A stretch of 64,000 nt of DNA, taken from positions 1 through 64,000 of the forward strand of contig CALIXS010000018.1 in the NCBI GenBank assembly GCA_938046095.1. The letters run 5' to 3'. The position numbers and the translations under genes were made by a program. The notes beneath the pieces are model-generated. The model saw only the letters and a list, made by a program, of their open reading frames with translations. It did not search any database and was not told where the DNA came from. Every line of letters starts with the position of its first letter. Positions within the stretch are counted from its first letter, which is position 1. Origin of the DNA: an uncultured Clostridia bacterium. GTDB lineage: Bacteria > Bacillota > Clostridia > Peptostreptococcales > Anaerovoracaceae. Positions 50,106-59,180 of this stretch are shown here, piece by piece.

Positions 50106-52472
50106 CTACCGCCTTCTGTTCCTCTTCAGCCGTCTCTTATCCTCTTTGCGCCTGCGGCTTTTAGCCCCGAGCGCGGCAAACCAGTCGACAAACTTATGTA
50201 TGTATCTGAAAAGACCCTCCGTGGCGATCAGGAACACTATGAGCAGCATCGACGCTTTCATCGTGATACCGTCTATCCCGAACCAATTCGGCGCGGATAT
50301 TATGCATCCCGTCATTCCTGCTATGAGCGCGGCGATCATTATCACGTGAAGCTTATTCTGCGGCGATGCCACTTTGCCCAGGAACAGGAAGCCAACGAGC
50401 GCGACGAGCATAGTCGCAGAAGTTGATATGCAAGATGCGTCTATACTGAACACCTGCCCGAAAATGACCATAGCCGAGACGCTCAGAAACATAGTGACAC
50501 CCGCAGGCGCAGCCATCCTGAAAACGTTCGTGAGGAATTTGCCCTTGATTTTATTCATATTCGGCTCCATCGACAGTATGAATGACGGTATGCCTATCGT
50601 GAACATGCTTATCAAAGTTATCTGCGACGGCTTGAGCGGGTATTTGAGCACGCTTATCATCGAGAACAAAGCGAGCAGCAGGGAGAATATATTTTTTGTG
50701 AGGTAGAGCGATGCCGCCTTCTGTATATTGTTTACGACTCTGCGTCCCTCTGCGACTACGCCCGGCATTTTTGCGAAGTCCGAATCGATGAGCACTAACT
50801 GTGCCGCGTTTGAAGCCGCCTCGGACCCGGATGCCATAGCCACGGAGCAGTCCGCATCGCGGAGAGCGAGGACGTCGTTCACCCCATCACCCGTCATTCC
50901 GACCGTTTTGCCCTGTTCACGCAGTGCTTTGATAAACATCCTCTTCTGGTCGGGCCTCACACGGCCGAAAACCGTATATCGCTGAACCGCATCGTATATT
51001 GCCCGCTCGTTTACAAGCTGTCTTGCATCCACATAATGATCGCCGCCCGGTATTCCCGCTTCTACTGCGACGTGCGATACGGTCGCCGGGTTGTCTCCCG
51101 ATATGACTTTGATCTCTACCCCGTTTTCTGCAAAGTAACCGAACGTCTCCTTCGCAGACGGCCTGATCGGATTCACGAGGAAAATAAGGGCTATGAGCTG
51201 CCCGTCGTTTATCGGCTGCCCCGACGGCACATCTCCCGTGCGCGCCAGCGCGAGGACGCGGTATCCTCTTTCACTCATGTTCTCAATGTATTCCGCGTAA
51301 TGACCTGCACCCTGTCCCAGAACACACTCCGGAGCGCCGATCACATAACTGCCGCTTTCCAGAGTAACTCCGCTGTATTTGTATCTGGACGAAAAACCGC
51401 AGATATTCAGCACTTCCCGACCCGTTTTCTTTGTAAATCTGCTCTTAAGAGCCTCCATCGTCGCGTTGTCGGAACTTAAGGCGCCCACGATGTCTCCTAT
51501 CAGAAGCTCCGTTTCTTCATAATCATCGTCCCTTCTCGCAAGAGAAAAACCCTCCACCTTCATGTCGCTTTCGGTGATCGTTCCCGTCTTGTCTACACAA
51601 AGCACGTCTATACGGGCAAGCGATTCTATACACTTCATGTTCTGAACGAGGACTCCCCGACCCGCCAGCCTGACGGTCGAAACGACCATAGCGGCACTTG
51701 CCGTCATGTACAGACCCTCCGGTATCATTCCGAGAACGGCTGCCACCATGGCTATGATTGAACTTGAGAATGTACCTCCGAGAACATGCCATTCCTGAAA
51801 GAAGAGCACACTTCCGACAGGTATGATGATTACGCCCACGGCTTTTACAAGCCTGTCGAGGGAGCGTATCATCTCCGACTCCTCCGGCTTCGTATCCTTC
51901 GTGGCCTCAAGGGTAAGCTTTGAAATATACGACTCCCTGCCGACAGCCGTAAGTACGGCGAGGCACTCGCCCGACACAACAAAGCTTCCGGACAGCAAGC
52001 CGTCATCGACTTTTTTTGTTATCTCGTCGCCCTCTCCCGTGAGGAGAGCTTCGTTCACCTGTACGCTGCCCTCTATAATCGCGGCGTCCGCCGGCACCTG
52101 GCTGCCGGCTCTCAGGATTACGACATCGTCGAGCACAAGCTCTTCGACCTTGACCTCCGTTTCGACGCCGTCTCTGAATGCGTGAGCCTTTGGCATCTTG
52201 AGGAACCTGAGCCTGTCGAGCGTATTCTTCGACCTGATTTCCTGAAATATCCCGATGCCCGTGTTTGCAAGCACGATGAGCATGAAAAAAAGATCTTTGA
52301 ACGAGCCTACCGAGATGAGCAGCCCGGCAAGAACTGCAAAAATCAGATTAAAATACGTAAAAACGTTGCTTTTTACGATTTCCTTTACAGTGCGCGTAGA
52401 CGGATCAACCCTTGTGTTGTCGAGTCCCCGTGCCATTCTGTCTCGCACTTCATTTTTATTTAATCCGTTCAT
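50106..52472 (-). CDS. P-type ATPase of the CtpE/Ca2+-transport type
   Basis: This 788-residue E1-E2 ATPase has the TGEGD loop (usually TGES; about 159), DKTGTIT, the membrane ion-site signature IPEGL and GDGVNDVLALRDADCSVAM. A Gly replaces Ser in the first loop, but the key Glu is kept. This profile and the basic C-terminal tail (SRRRKEDKRRLKRNRRR) fit CtpE-like calcium pumps better than heavy-metal pumps; substrate is inference. ATG 52472 (MNGLNKNEVRDRM) is preferred; GTG 52508 would add 12 residues. A TATAAT box ends 7 nt before the ATG, with no ribosome site, suggesting a leaderless transcript. Confidence 0.85.
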   Translation of the reverse strand: MNGLNKNEVRDRMARGLDNTRVDPSTRTVKEIVKSNVFTYFNLIFAVLAGLLISVGSFKDLFFMLIVLANTGIGIFQEIRSKNTLDRLRFLKMPKAHAFRDGVETEVKVEELVLDDVVILRAGSQVPADAAIIEGSVQVNEALLTGEGDEITKKVDDGLLSGSFVVSGECLAVLTAVGRESYISKLTLEATKDTKPEESEMIRSLDRLVKAVGVIIIPVGSVLFFQEWHVLGGTFSSSIIAMVAAVLGMIPEGLYMTASAAMVVSTVRLAGRGVLVQNMKCIESLARIDVLCVDKTGTITESDMKVEGFSLARRDDDYEETELLIGDIVGALSSDNATMEALKSRFTKKTGREVLNICGFSSRYKYSGVTLESGSYVIGAPECVLGQGAGHYAEYIENMSERGYRVLALARTGDVPSGQPINDGQLIALIFLVNPIRPSAKETFGYFAENGVEIKVISGDNPATVSHVAVEAGIPGGDHYVDARQLVNERAIYDAVQRYTVFGRVRPDQKRMFIKALREQGKTVGMTGDGVNDVLALRDADCSVAMASGSEAASNAAQLVLIDSDFAKMPGVVAEGRRVVNNIQKAASLYLTKNIFSLLLALFSMISVLKYPLKPSQITLISMFTIGIPSFILSMEPNMNKIKGKFLTNVFRMAAPAGVTMFLSVSAMVIFGQVFSIDASCISTSATMLVALVGFLFLGKVASPQNKLHVIMIAALIAGMTGCIISAPNWFGIDGITMKASMLLIVFLIATEGLFRYIHKFVDWFAALGAKSRRRKEDKRRLKRNRRR

Positions 52473-52543
52473 ATTTACATTATAATCCAAAAAAGGCCGC
52501 CTCTCCACAACTAATTAAAGGAAATGCGGATGCCGGGCCATCT

Positions 52544-52975
52544 CTATATCCTGACGATTTCACTTTCCGAAACGAGCGGTACTCCCGCCTTTTCGAGCAC
52601 TCTTTCTCCGGCCGCCGCATCGGAAACTCTGAGTATGGCGCAGGCATGATCGCCAGAGTTTATGACAAAAGCGTACGTATATTCGATATCGATGCCTGCG
52701 TTCATCAGAATCCTCAGCACCTCCGCAAGGCCGCCCGGCCTGTCGTCAGCCTCCGCAGCGATCACGTCGGTAACAGAATATACGATCCCCTCCGCTTTAA
52801 GTGCCGCTTCAGCTTTTTCTCTGTCGTCCACGATTATTCTAAGAATACCGAAATCCTTTGTATCAGCTATCGTCATAGCTTTCAGGTTGACGCCGCTGTC
52901 CGAAAGTATCGCGAGCACATCGGCGAGCTCACCTTTTTTGTTCTCTACGTACAGTGAGAGCTGTTTGATTGCCAT
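52544..52975 (-). CDS. Tandem ACT-domain protein
   Basis: A 143-residue protein made of two ACT domains (about 1-70 and 72-143; KQLSLYVENKKGELADVLA and RPGGLAEVLRILMNAGIDI). ACT domains bind amino acids and control enzymes. It starts 13 nt after the phenylacetate-CoA ligase-like gene, a pairing seen in anaerobes near indolepyruvate or aryl-acid metabolism, so it probably senses an aromatic or branched amino acid to control that ligase (inference). Confidence 0.88.
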   Translation of the reverse strand: MAIKQLSLYVENKKGELADVLAILSDSGVNLKAMTIADTKDFGILRIIVDDREKAEAALKAEGIVYSVTDVIAAEADDRPGGLAEVLRILMNAGIDIEYTYAFVINSGDHACAILRVSDAAAGERVLEKAGVPLVSESEIVRI

Positions 52976-52988
52976 TTTTACCTCCTTA

Positions 52989-54308
52989 TCAGTCGTGGAG
53001 CTTTCTCCTGTCTATAACCCTGACGGCCTTCCCCTCGGATCTCGTTATTGATTTAGGAGCGACGAGGTGTACCTCAGGCCTTATGCCGAGCATAGTTTTG
53101 ATAGCGGACTGCAGCTTCTTTGCATCGTGCTCCACGTCCCTGACGACGTCGGAAAACGATTCGAGCGGCATTTCCACATAAATGTCGAGCGTATCCGTAT
53201 TGTCGACGCGGTCCACCTCAATCTGATAGTTCGGCGGATACCCGGCGCCGAGCAGCACTGTCTCTATTTGCGACGGGAACACGTTGACGCCCCTGATTAT
53301 TATCATATCGTCGGAACGCCCCATAGGCTTCTTCATTCTGACAAGCGTGCGTCCGCACGAACACTTTTCGTATGACAGCTGCGTTATGTCCCTCGTTCTG
53401 TATCTCAGGAGCGGAAAGGCTTCCTTGTCGAGCGACGTGAATACGAGCTCACCCGTCGAGCCCGGCGGCAGCACCTCCCCGGTATCGGGATCTATTATCT
53501 CAGGTATGAAGTGATCCTCGTTAATGTGCATACCGTTTTGCTCCTCGCATTCGAACGCCACGCCCGGACCGCTCGTCTCTGTGAGGCCGTAAATATCATA
53601 AGCCCTTATACCGAGAGACCTTTCGATGTCACGGCGCATCTCCTCCGTCCACGGCTCCGCACCGAATATTCCCGCGTTGAGATAATTATCCTCCGGCCCG
53701 TATCCTCTTTCTTTGAGAGCTTCGCCGAGATATGCGGCATACGATGGCGTACAGCACAATATAGTGGCTTTTAAGTCCATCATGAACTGTATCTGCCTGT
53801 CCGTATTGCCTGATGACATCGGAAGAGTAAGGCACCCTACCTTGTGTGATCCTCCGTGGAGGCCTGAACCGCCCGTGAACAGACCGTAGCCGTAGCTTAC
53901 GTGACAGATGTCTCCGTCACTTCCGCCCGCCGCCACGATCGCCCGCGCGCAGCATTCCTCCCACAGATCTATATCTCTTTGTGTATAAAACGCCACCACT
54001 CTGCGTCCGGTCGTTCCCGACGTAGAATGTATTCTGACGCAATTCTTTATGTCCGTTGCCAGGAAACCGTATGGATACTGGTCTCTGAGGTCTTCCTTTG
54101 AGATAAACGGAAGCTTATGCAGATCCTCAATGCCCCCGATATTCTCCGGTGCGACACCTTTCGTTTCCATCAGGGCGCGATAGCAGGGTACATTGTCCCA
54201 GACATATTTCACCTGCCTGACGAGTTTCCTGCTTTGCTGTTCCGTCATCTCGCCGCGCGGCATTGTCTCGTATTTTTCCTGAAAATAGCGATGTTCCATT
54301 TTGTTCAA
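52989..54308 (-). CDS. Phenylacetate-CoA ligase family protein
   Basis: A 439-residue adenylate-forming enzyme of the PaaK type: HSTSGTTGRRVVAFYT (about 93-108; AMP/P-loop), YDIYGLTETSGPGVAFEC (about 237-254), LLRYRTRDITQL and the C-terminal GRSDDMIIIRGVNVFPSQIE (about 332-351). It makes an aryl- or acyl-adenylate and transfers it to CoA; phenylacetate is the textbook substrate, but indoleacetate or similar acids are equally possible here. Operon with a TIM-barrel gene before and the ACT gene after. Confidence 0.92.
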   Translation of the reverse strand: MNKMEHRYFQEKYETMPRGEMTEQQSRKLVRQVKYVWDNVPCYRALMETKGVAPENIGGIEDLHKLPFISKEDLRDQYPYGFLATDIKNCVRIHSTSGTTGRRVVAFYTQRDIDLWEECCARAIVAAGGSDGDICHVSYGYGLFTGGSGLHGGSHKVGCLTLPMSSGNTDRQIQFMMDLKATILCCTPSYAAYLGEALKERGYGPEDNYLNAGIFGAEPWTEEMRRDIERSLGIRAYDIYGLTETSGPGVAFECEEQNGMHINEDHFIPEIIDPDTGEVLPPGSTGELVFTSLDKEAFPLLRYRTRDITQLSYEKCSCGRTLVRMKKPMGRSDDMIIIRGVNVFPSQIETVLLGAGYPPNYQIEVDRVDNTDTLDIYVEMPLESFSDVVRDVEHDAKKLQSAIKTMLGIRPEVHLVAPKSITRSEGKAVRVIDRRKLHD

Positions 54309-54353
54309 ATTCTCCCTGTAAAGTCTTCTATACGATCAGCCCTCTGCGCCGTG

Positions 54354-55091
54354 TCAGAGCAAATACTTCAGCGCGTTTAACAGCTCGTCGTCCGTCTCCT
54401 CCTTGGAATCGTCTCCGCCTGTTCCTTTTTTACGATAATCGCTCATTATAGAAGCGAAGATTTCCGCGGCCGACGGCGGCGTATAGCTTATGGTATTCGC
54501 ACCTGCGCGAATCGTTGCCTCTATGCTTTCGTCCGTCGGCCCGCCTGTCGCGATAACGGGTACATTCGGGAAGTTCCTTTTTATATCTGCAACTACGCGC
54601 GGAGTATCCGCCGCAGCCGAAATATTAAGTATCGATGCCCCCGCATCAAGCCGCGCCGCGATATCCGTCGTATCGTTGACCACCGTTACTACGACGGGTA
54701 TATCCACGGCTTTATGTATGAGGCTGATCGTGTCGTTTTTCGTAGCGGCGTTTACAACGACGCCGAAAGCGCCGTTCGCTTCGGCATCCCTCGCTATCAA
54801 AACGCTGCGCAGACCCGTGGTGAGACCTCCGCCGACACCCGAAAATACGGGTATCGACGACGCGTTGACGAGTGTCTGGCTTATCACCTGCTGCGGTGTG
54901 AACGGGTATACGGCAAGCACGGCATCTGCGTTGCAGTTTCTTATGATAGCGATGTCGGTCGTAAAGATGACCGATTTTATCCTGCGCCCCAAAACGACTA
55001 TTCCCGAGGCTTTCCATATACATTCCGGCAGCATGAGACTGTTCGCCCTGAGCTTGCCGTTCAGTCGCGGTATATTCTTTTTTTGCGTCAT
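54354..55091 (-). CDS. TIM-barrel protein, function uncertain
   Basis: A 245-residue beta/alpha-barrel of the phosphate-binding type: VIFTTDIAIIRNCNADAVLA (about 41-60) and VIATGGPTDESIEATIRAGA (about 179-198), a phosphate-binding-like loop near the C-terminal end. Such proteins are annotated as hydrolase or keto-acid/isomerase-like enzymes; I cannot choose. First gene of the unit with the PaaK-like and ACT genes (45-nt gap), divergent from the TSCPD gene. Its tail is acidic (KEETDDELL). Confidence 0.6.
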   Translation of the reverse strand: MTQKKNIPRLNGKLRANSLMLPECIWKASGIVVLGRRIKSVIFTTDIAIIRNCNADAVLAVYPFTPQQVISQTLVNASSIPVFSGVGGGLTTGLRSVLIARDAEANGAFGVVVNAATKNDTISLIHKAVDIPVVVTVVNDTTDIAARLDAGASILNISAAADTPRVVADIKRNFPNVPVIATGGPTDESIEATIRAGANTISYTPPSAAEIFASIMSDYRKKGTGGDDSKEETDDELLNALKYLL

Positions 55092-55105
55092 TGCGGTACA
55101 CTCCT

Positions 55106-55134
55106 TTGCTCAAGATACGTGTCTGTGGTATAAT
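55106..55134 (+). promoter_or_regulatory. Promoter of the TSCPD gene
   Basis: -35 TTGCTC (55106-55111), 17-nt spacer, -10 TATAAT (55129-55134) with TGn just before. Confidence 0.7.
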
Positions 55135-55166
55135 CCGTTTATAGCGAGATGAACGGAGGTGATCAG

Positions 55167-55424
55167 ATGTCATATATGTACAAAACCAAGGGCACCTGTT
55201 CGATGATTATAAATATCGATATGAATGGCAATGTCCTCGAGGATGTATCATTTGAAGGGGGATGCAACGGCAACCTTAAAGCGATATCCTCGCTCGTAAA
55301 AGGCATGACCTACGAGGAGATCAGGGACAAGGTCGGCGGCATCACGTGCGGGTTCAAGTCCACATCCTGCGCGGATCAGCTCGTAAAGGGCATGGAGGAA
55401 GCTATGGCAGCCGGGACAAAATAG
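55167..55424 (+). CDS. TSCPD-domain ferredoxin-like protein (TIGR03905 type)
   Basis: An 85-residue protein similar to the TSCPD domain found at the end of class II ribonucleotide reductases and as stand-alone proteins: GTCSMIINIDMNGNVLEDV (about 9-27), GGCNGNLKAISSLVKGM, and KSTSCADQLV (about 66-75). Four Cys (10, 33 and two late) could bind metal; the role is unknown. ATG 55167 follows GGAGGTGATCAG. Confidence 0.9.
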   Translation: MSYMYKTKGTCSMIINIDMNGNVLEDVSFEGGCNGNLKAISSLVKGMTYEEIRDKVGGITCGFKSTSCADQLVKGMEEAMAAGTK

Positions 55425-55435
55425 TCCCGGTTTTT
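55411..55435 (+). terminator. Terminator after the TSCPD gene
   Basis: CCGGGAC / GTCCCGG with a 6-nt loop then TTTTT, starting inside the last codons. Confidence 0.85.
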
Positions 55436-55543
55436 CAGTGCACTTTACGCACCCTGCAAACCGAGCCCTTCGCCGTTTGCTCTGCGGGCGGCGGCTTTAC
55501 CGCCCGTCACTGCGCAATTGAGGCGTGTTCATAGCCTTTGCCG

Positions 55544-57082
55544 TCAGTAATGCGGCAGTGATGATGCCTCGCCGGTACCGGGAACCGCTTCATCCTGCTC
55601 ATGATCGTACGGATGCAGGTTTGCACTGCCGTCATTGCCGTCTGAAGTGTTCATACCGCCAGGTGCTGCAGTCAGATAAACCTCTTCGTTTGCGGGCTTT
55701 TCGAGCCCGTGATAAACAGGGAACGTAATCCTTGCCGTAAAAAGCTGCCCCTCGTCGTGATAGCTGAAGGAGCCCCCCATGTCGCTGCATATCCGCTCAC
55801 ATGTCTTAAGTCCTATCTTGTTACTTTCGACCTTGCGCGAATCCGCCAACACGCTGTTAATAAGCCTTATTATTATCCTGTCGTCTTCCACTCCTGCACT
55901 TATGCGGATATGGTAAGATTTGTCGGCGTATTTGGTGATATTGGAGAATACGTTGTCGAAAAGCCTTCGCAATCCCTGGATATCCGCCATAATATTGATA
56001 TTTGCGACCTCATATTCGAAATCTATATCGTAGCCGTAGCTGATCAGCTCCGCCGAATGCTCGGATATCAATTGCTGGATAAGTATTCCCGCATCAAACA
56101 CCTCGTAATTCTTCTCGCGCCCCTCCTGACTTCCGAATACGAGGAAATACTGGAACAGCTTATCCGACATTTCCTTCAGCTGGAACGCCTTCTCGCGGCA
56201 CGAAGCGATATACCTGAGCTCCTCCCCGCGCGATCTCGATTTTCCGCTTTCGATTATGTCGAGGTACCCGATAAGCGAGGTCAAAGGCGTTCTTATATCG
56301 TGCGACATGGCGGTTATGAGCTGCGTATTCGCGTCCCATGCGATTTTCTCGCTCTGAAGCTTTTCGACTATGGCGTTTCTCATCGTATCGACGTTGACCG
56401 CAAGGCGGCCTATCTCGTCGTTGGAGGTCGGATCAATTTCCGCGTCGAGGTCGCCGTCGGTAACAGCCTGTACCTCACGCGAAAGCCGCGTCATCTTATG
56501 AATGATTTTTGTGTTGTATATGACGATGACGCTCATAAACACGAACAGGCACATAGTAATCTTCACGAAGAATACTATATTGTAAAAATGCTGCTCCTTG
56601 TAGACGTCGACATAAACGTAATACTCCCCGTCGGAAAACTGTATTATCCTGTTCCTTACGTCTTCCTTGAACCTGTCGTGCGTTATCCTCTCGGAGGCGT
56701 TTTCATTGATATAAACGTAATTTTTTCCTGTCGCCGTAAATGACGACCCGTCCGTATATGTCGAATTGTACGACCAGCCTCCGTTAAATGCTATAGCGGT
56801 GTTGTCATACACCTCCAGATACGTATAATCGTTCTTTTTCAGCCAATTCTGAAGTGCGTCCGTATCCGTGCCGCTCGTATTGTATTCAGCAATATATGCA
56901 TTGAGACTGGCGTACGCCGAACCTACGTTTGCCCTTACGGCTTCGTCGCTGTGGTAGTATTTCGCCACGACAATACTCTGGATCCACCCTATGAAAACGT
57001 AGATTCCGAGAGTCGCAGTCAAAGCGAGCAGAATAGCACATGTCAGTTTTATGTTGAGAGGTATGAACCGCTTCTTATTCAA
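55544..57082 (-). CDS. Two-component sensor histidine kinase
   Basis: A 512-residue membrane kinase. Two transmembrane helices (about 12-34 and 175-193) flank an extracellular sensor region, then a HAMP domain (RLSREVQAVTDGDLDAEIDP), the phospho-acceptor SHDIRTPLTSLIGYLDII (H-box, about 255-272) and an ATPase domain with NVFSNITKYAD (N-box). The DxGxG (G1) motif is poorly preserved, so kinase activity may be reduced. A TTG at 57082, overlapping the regulator stop by 8 nt and preceded by AAAGGA, is the likely start. Second half of a tail beyond the ATPase domain (~45 residues, rich in Gly/Asp) is unusual. Confidence 0.85.
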   Translation of the reverse strand: MNKKRFIPLNIKLTCAILLALTATLGIYVFIGWIQSIVVAKYYHSDEAVRANVGSAYASLNAYIAEYNTSGTDTDALQNWLKKNDYTYLEVYDNTAIAFNGGWSYNSTYTDGSSFTATGKNYVYINENASERITHDRFKEDVRNRIIQFSDGEYYVYVDVYKEQHFYNIVFFVKITMCLFVFMSVIVIYNTKIIHKMTRLSREVQAVTDGDLDAEIDPTSNDEIGRLAVNVDTMRNAIVEKLQSEKIAWDANTQLITAMSHDIRTPLTSLIGYLDIIESGKSRSRGEELRYIASCREKAFQLKEMSDKLFQYFLVFGSQEGREKNYEVFDAGILIQQLISEHSAELISYGYDIDFEYEVANINIMADIQGLRRLFDNVFSNITKYADKSYHIRISAGVEDDRIIIRLINSVLADSRKVESNKIGLKTCERICSDMGGSFSYHDEGQLFTARITFPVYHGLEKPANEEVYLTAAPGGMNTSDGNDGSANLHPYDHEQDEAVPGTGEASSLPHY

Positions 57083-57773
57083 CCTTGTATCCTTTCCCCC
57101 AGATCGTTTTGATGAGCTGCGGGTGGTTGGCATCGTCCTCAAGCTTCTTGCGCAGGTTGAGGATATGAACCATTACGGTATTGCCGTCCGACGGGAGATA
57201 GCTGTCATTCCATACTCCCTCGTAGATTTCTCTGTTCCCGACTATCTCACCGCGGTGATCGACAAAATAACGCATTATCGCGTATTCCTTATCTGTCAGA
57301 GGGATCACCTTATCTTCTTTTATTACGCGGCGGTGCTTGTCGTCAAGCCTGAGGTTTCCGCTCATCGCCGTCACCGTCTGAGCCGCCGGTACGCGCTGGT
57401 ACTCTCTGTATCTGCGAAGGAGCGACTTCACTTTCATCAGAAGCTCCGTCTGAGAGAAGGGTTTTACGAGGTAGTCGTCCCCGCCCTCCGTATAGGCGTC
57501 GACCTTGTCCTGCTCCTGCGACTTTGCCGTCAGGAACAAAATCGGTACGGTCGACTTTTGCCGTATCATCTCGCATGCCTCTACCCCGTTGACGCCCGGC
57601 ATCATTATGTCCATTATGACGAGGTCTATCGTACGGTCCGCATATATCATCTCTACGGCAGTCCCGCCGTTTTCAGCCTGAAGAACGCTGTACCCCTCGC
57701 TGCCGAGCAGGATCGATACGACCTCCCTGATATCGGGGTCATCATCAACTATGAGTATCTTATACTGTTCCAT
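57075..57773 (-). CDS. OmpR-family response regulator
   Basis: A 232-residue two-domain regulator: receiver with DDDPDIREV, phospho-Asp in VIMDIMMPG (about 52-60), Thr83-type TAKSQ and Lys in LVKPFSQ (about 103-109), then a winged-helix DNA-binding domain (GNTVMVHILNLRKKLED). The partner kinase gene follows. It overlaps the upstream MFS gene by 14 nt, so the transporter is the first gene of a three-gene operon. Confidence 0.95.
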   Translation of the reverse strand: MEQYKILIVDDDPDIREVVSILLGSEGYSVLQAENGGTAVEMIYADRTIDLVIMDIMMPGVNGVEACEMIRQKSTVPILFLTAKSQEQDKVDAYTEGGDDYLVKPFSQTELLMKVKSLLRRYREYQRVPAAQTVTAMSGNLRLDDKHRRVIKEDKVIPLTDKEYAIMRYFVDHRGEIVGNREIYEGVWNDSYLPSDGNTVMVHILNLRKKLEDDANHPQLIKTIWGKGYKVE

Positions 57774-59001
57774 CAGCTTGCTTTCCTTTCTTCCGCTCTC
57801 CCGCGCTCTCCGCGGCAGCTTTGTCTATCGTCAGTGCGATGATCGCAGCTCCCGCTGCGGCAACAACCGTTCCCGCCGTCAGGAGCGGTTTGACTCCCAT
57901 TCGGTCGAGTATCAACCCTCCGACAAGGCTTGCAAAAATAGACGCCGCCGTCACCATCGTAACAAACAGTGCATGCCCCTTGACAGCCTCCGACCTGTCC
58001 ATACTGTCGTCTATGAATGCGATCATGGACGGCAGAAAAAGGGCAAGAGCAAACGGCTGTATAAACTGTGCGGCAATGATCGCCGCAATATTTCGCGCGA
58101 GCGCGCATATACATATCCAGACGACAAAAGCCGCCCCGGAAAATTTCAGCAGCTTCCCGCACGGAAAGCGTTTATGTATTTTGTTGAAGAAAATCAGCGT
58201 CGGTATCTCCAGCAAAGCCAACACCGAAAAAACGGTGCCGAGATCCCTGCTGTTTCCTCCCGCGTTTGCCGTTATCTGCGCCATGTATGTGTTCATTATC
58301 GAATTTGCGACATACACTCCGAGCGTTCCTGCGCAGACGGCGATAAACATCCTGTGCCTCGAGGCAAACTGCCTGATGCCGATATTCCCGCCGGCATCGC
58401 GGCCGGCGGCCTTAACCGGTTCGCCGCCCCGATCCGTCGCTCCGGAATAGCCTGCACGCATCACGATAAATGTGATAAACAAAGCTGCCAGAATTACGAT
58501 ACCCGCAGGCTGAATGATACTCTCGCCGCGTTTAACGGTCATTATGCCGAGTATATATACGAGCACTGCATAAAACAGTGATCCCAGCGACCTGCACAGC
58601 CCGAAATTTATCGTCGCACCCGTTTCCTCGAGCATTCTGTTCAGCGCATTGCAGAAGGGCTGCAGCGTCATCATCACCGCAAAAGCTCCCACGTAGCAGC
58701 ACGCAATAAGCACTCTGTTGCCGCGAAGCATTATGAGCGGCACCGTAAATCCCATCAGCAGCAGTGTCATTGCTGCTGAAACCGTAAAAACCGCTGTTCT
58801 GCGCATCCTGTCGGTAAAATCCGCGAGAAGCGGCTGAACGATCACCGCGATAATATTGCCGAGAGCGATAATCATGCCTATCTGCGAGTTGGTAAAACCC
58901 CTTGCCAACAGAAATACCGAAGAAAAACTGCTGAGGACACCATAGTACATCCAATACGTCCCGTGAACCATCGCATATTGAAAATTGAACCTTCGTTCCA
59001 T
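57760..59001 (-). CDS. MFS transporter (MFS_1_like, LacY/nucleoside-type)
   Basis: A 413-residue transporter with about twelve helices; the N-terminus RRFNFQYAMVHGTYWMYYGV and NSQIGMIIALGNIIAVIVQP fit the MFS_1_like/LacY-related group, with repeated loop RxxR motifs. ATG 59001 (MERRFNF) follows AAGGGAC; GTG 59022 would add 7 residues. Substrate unknown. First gene of the operon with the response regulator and kinase. Confidence 0.85.
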   Translation of the reverse strand: MERRFNFQYAMVHGTYWMYYGVLSSFSSVFLLARGFTNSQIGMIIALGNIIAVIVQPLLADFTDRMRRTAVFTVSAAMTLLLMGFTVPLIMLRGNRVLIACCYVGAFAVMMTLQPFCNALNRMLEETGATINFGLCRSLGSLFYAVLVYILGIMTVKRGESIIQPAGIVILAALFITFIVMRAGYSGATDRGGEPVKAAGRDAGGNIGIRQFASRHRMFIAVCAGTLGVYVANSIMNTYMAQITANAGGNSRDLGTVFSVLALLEIPTLIFFNKIHKRFPCGKLLKFSGAAFVVWICICALARNIAAIIAAQFIQPFALALFLPSMIAFIDDSMDRSEAVKGHALFVTMVTAASIFASLVGGLILDRMGVKPLLTAGTVVAAAGAAIIALTIDKAAAESAGERKKGKQADGTV

Positions 59002-59137
59002 GTCCCTTACGGCACCTCGCACTCTTATCGGTTACTGTATTTTATCACGTTTATGTATCTCATGTCTATGCATTATAAAAAAGTGCCACCCCCCCGAGCC
59101 ATGCCGCACATTCGCACCTTACCGCTCCGGCGCCCGC

Positions 59138-59169
59138 GAAAAAGGCAGGTCCGAACCGGAGCTGCCTTT
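59138..59169 (-). terminator. Terminator after the Gld-type operon
   Basis: Minus-strand AAAGGCAG / CTGCCTTT with inner CGGA / TCCG pairs and a T-run of five. Confidence 0.82.
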
Positions 59170-59180
59170 GATTTGCCTGT

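Noticed and set aside
55709..56743. A 344-codon plus-strand frame opposite the histidine kinase
   Set aside because: Antisense to a complete kinase with typical motifs; no ribosome site.
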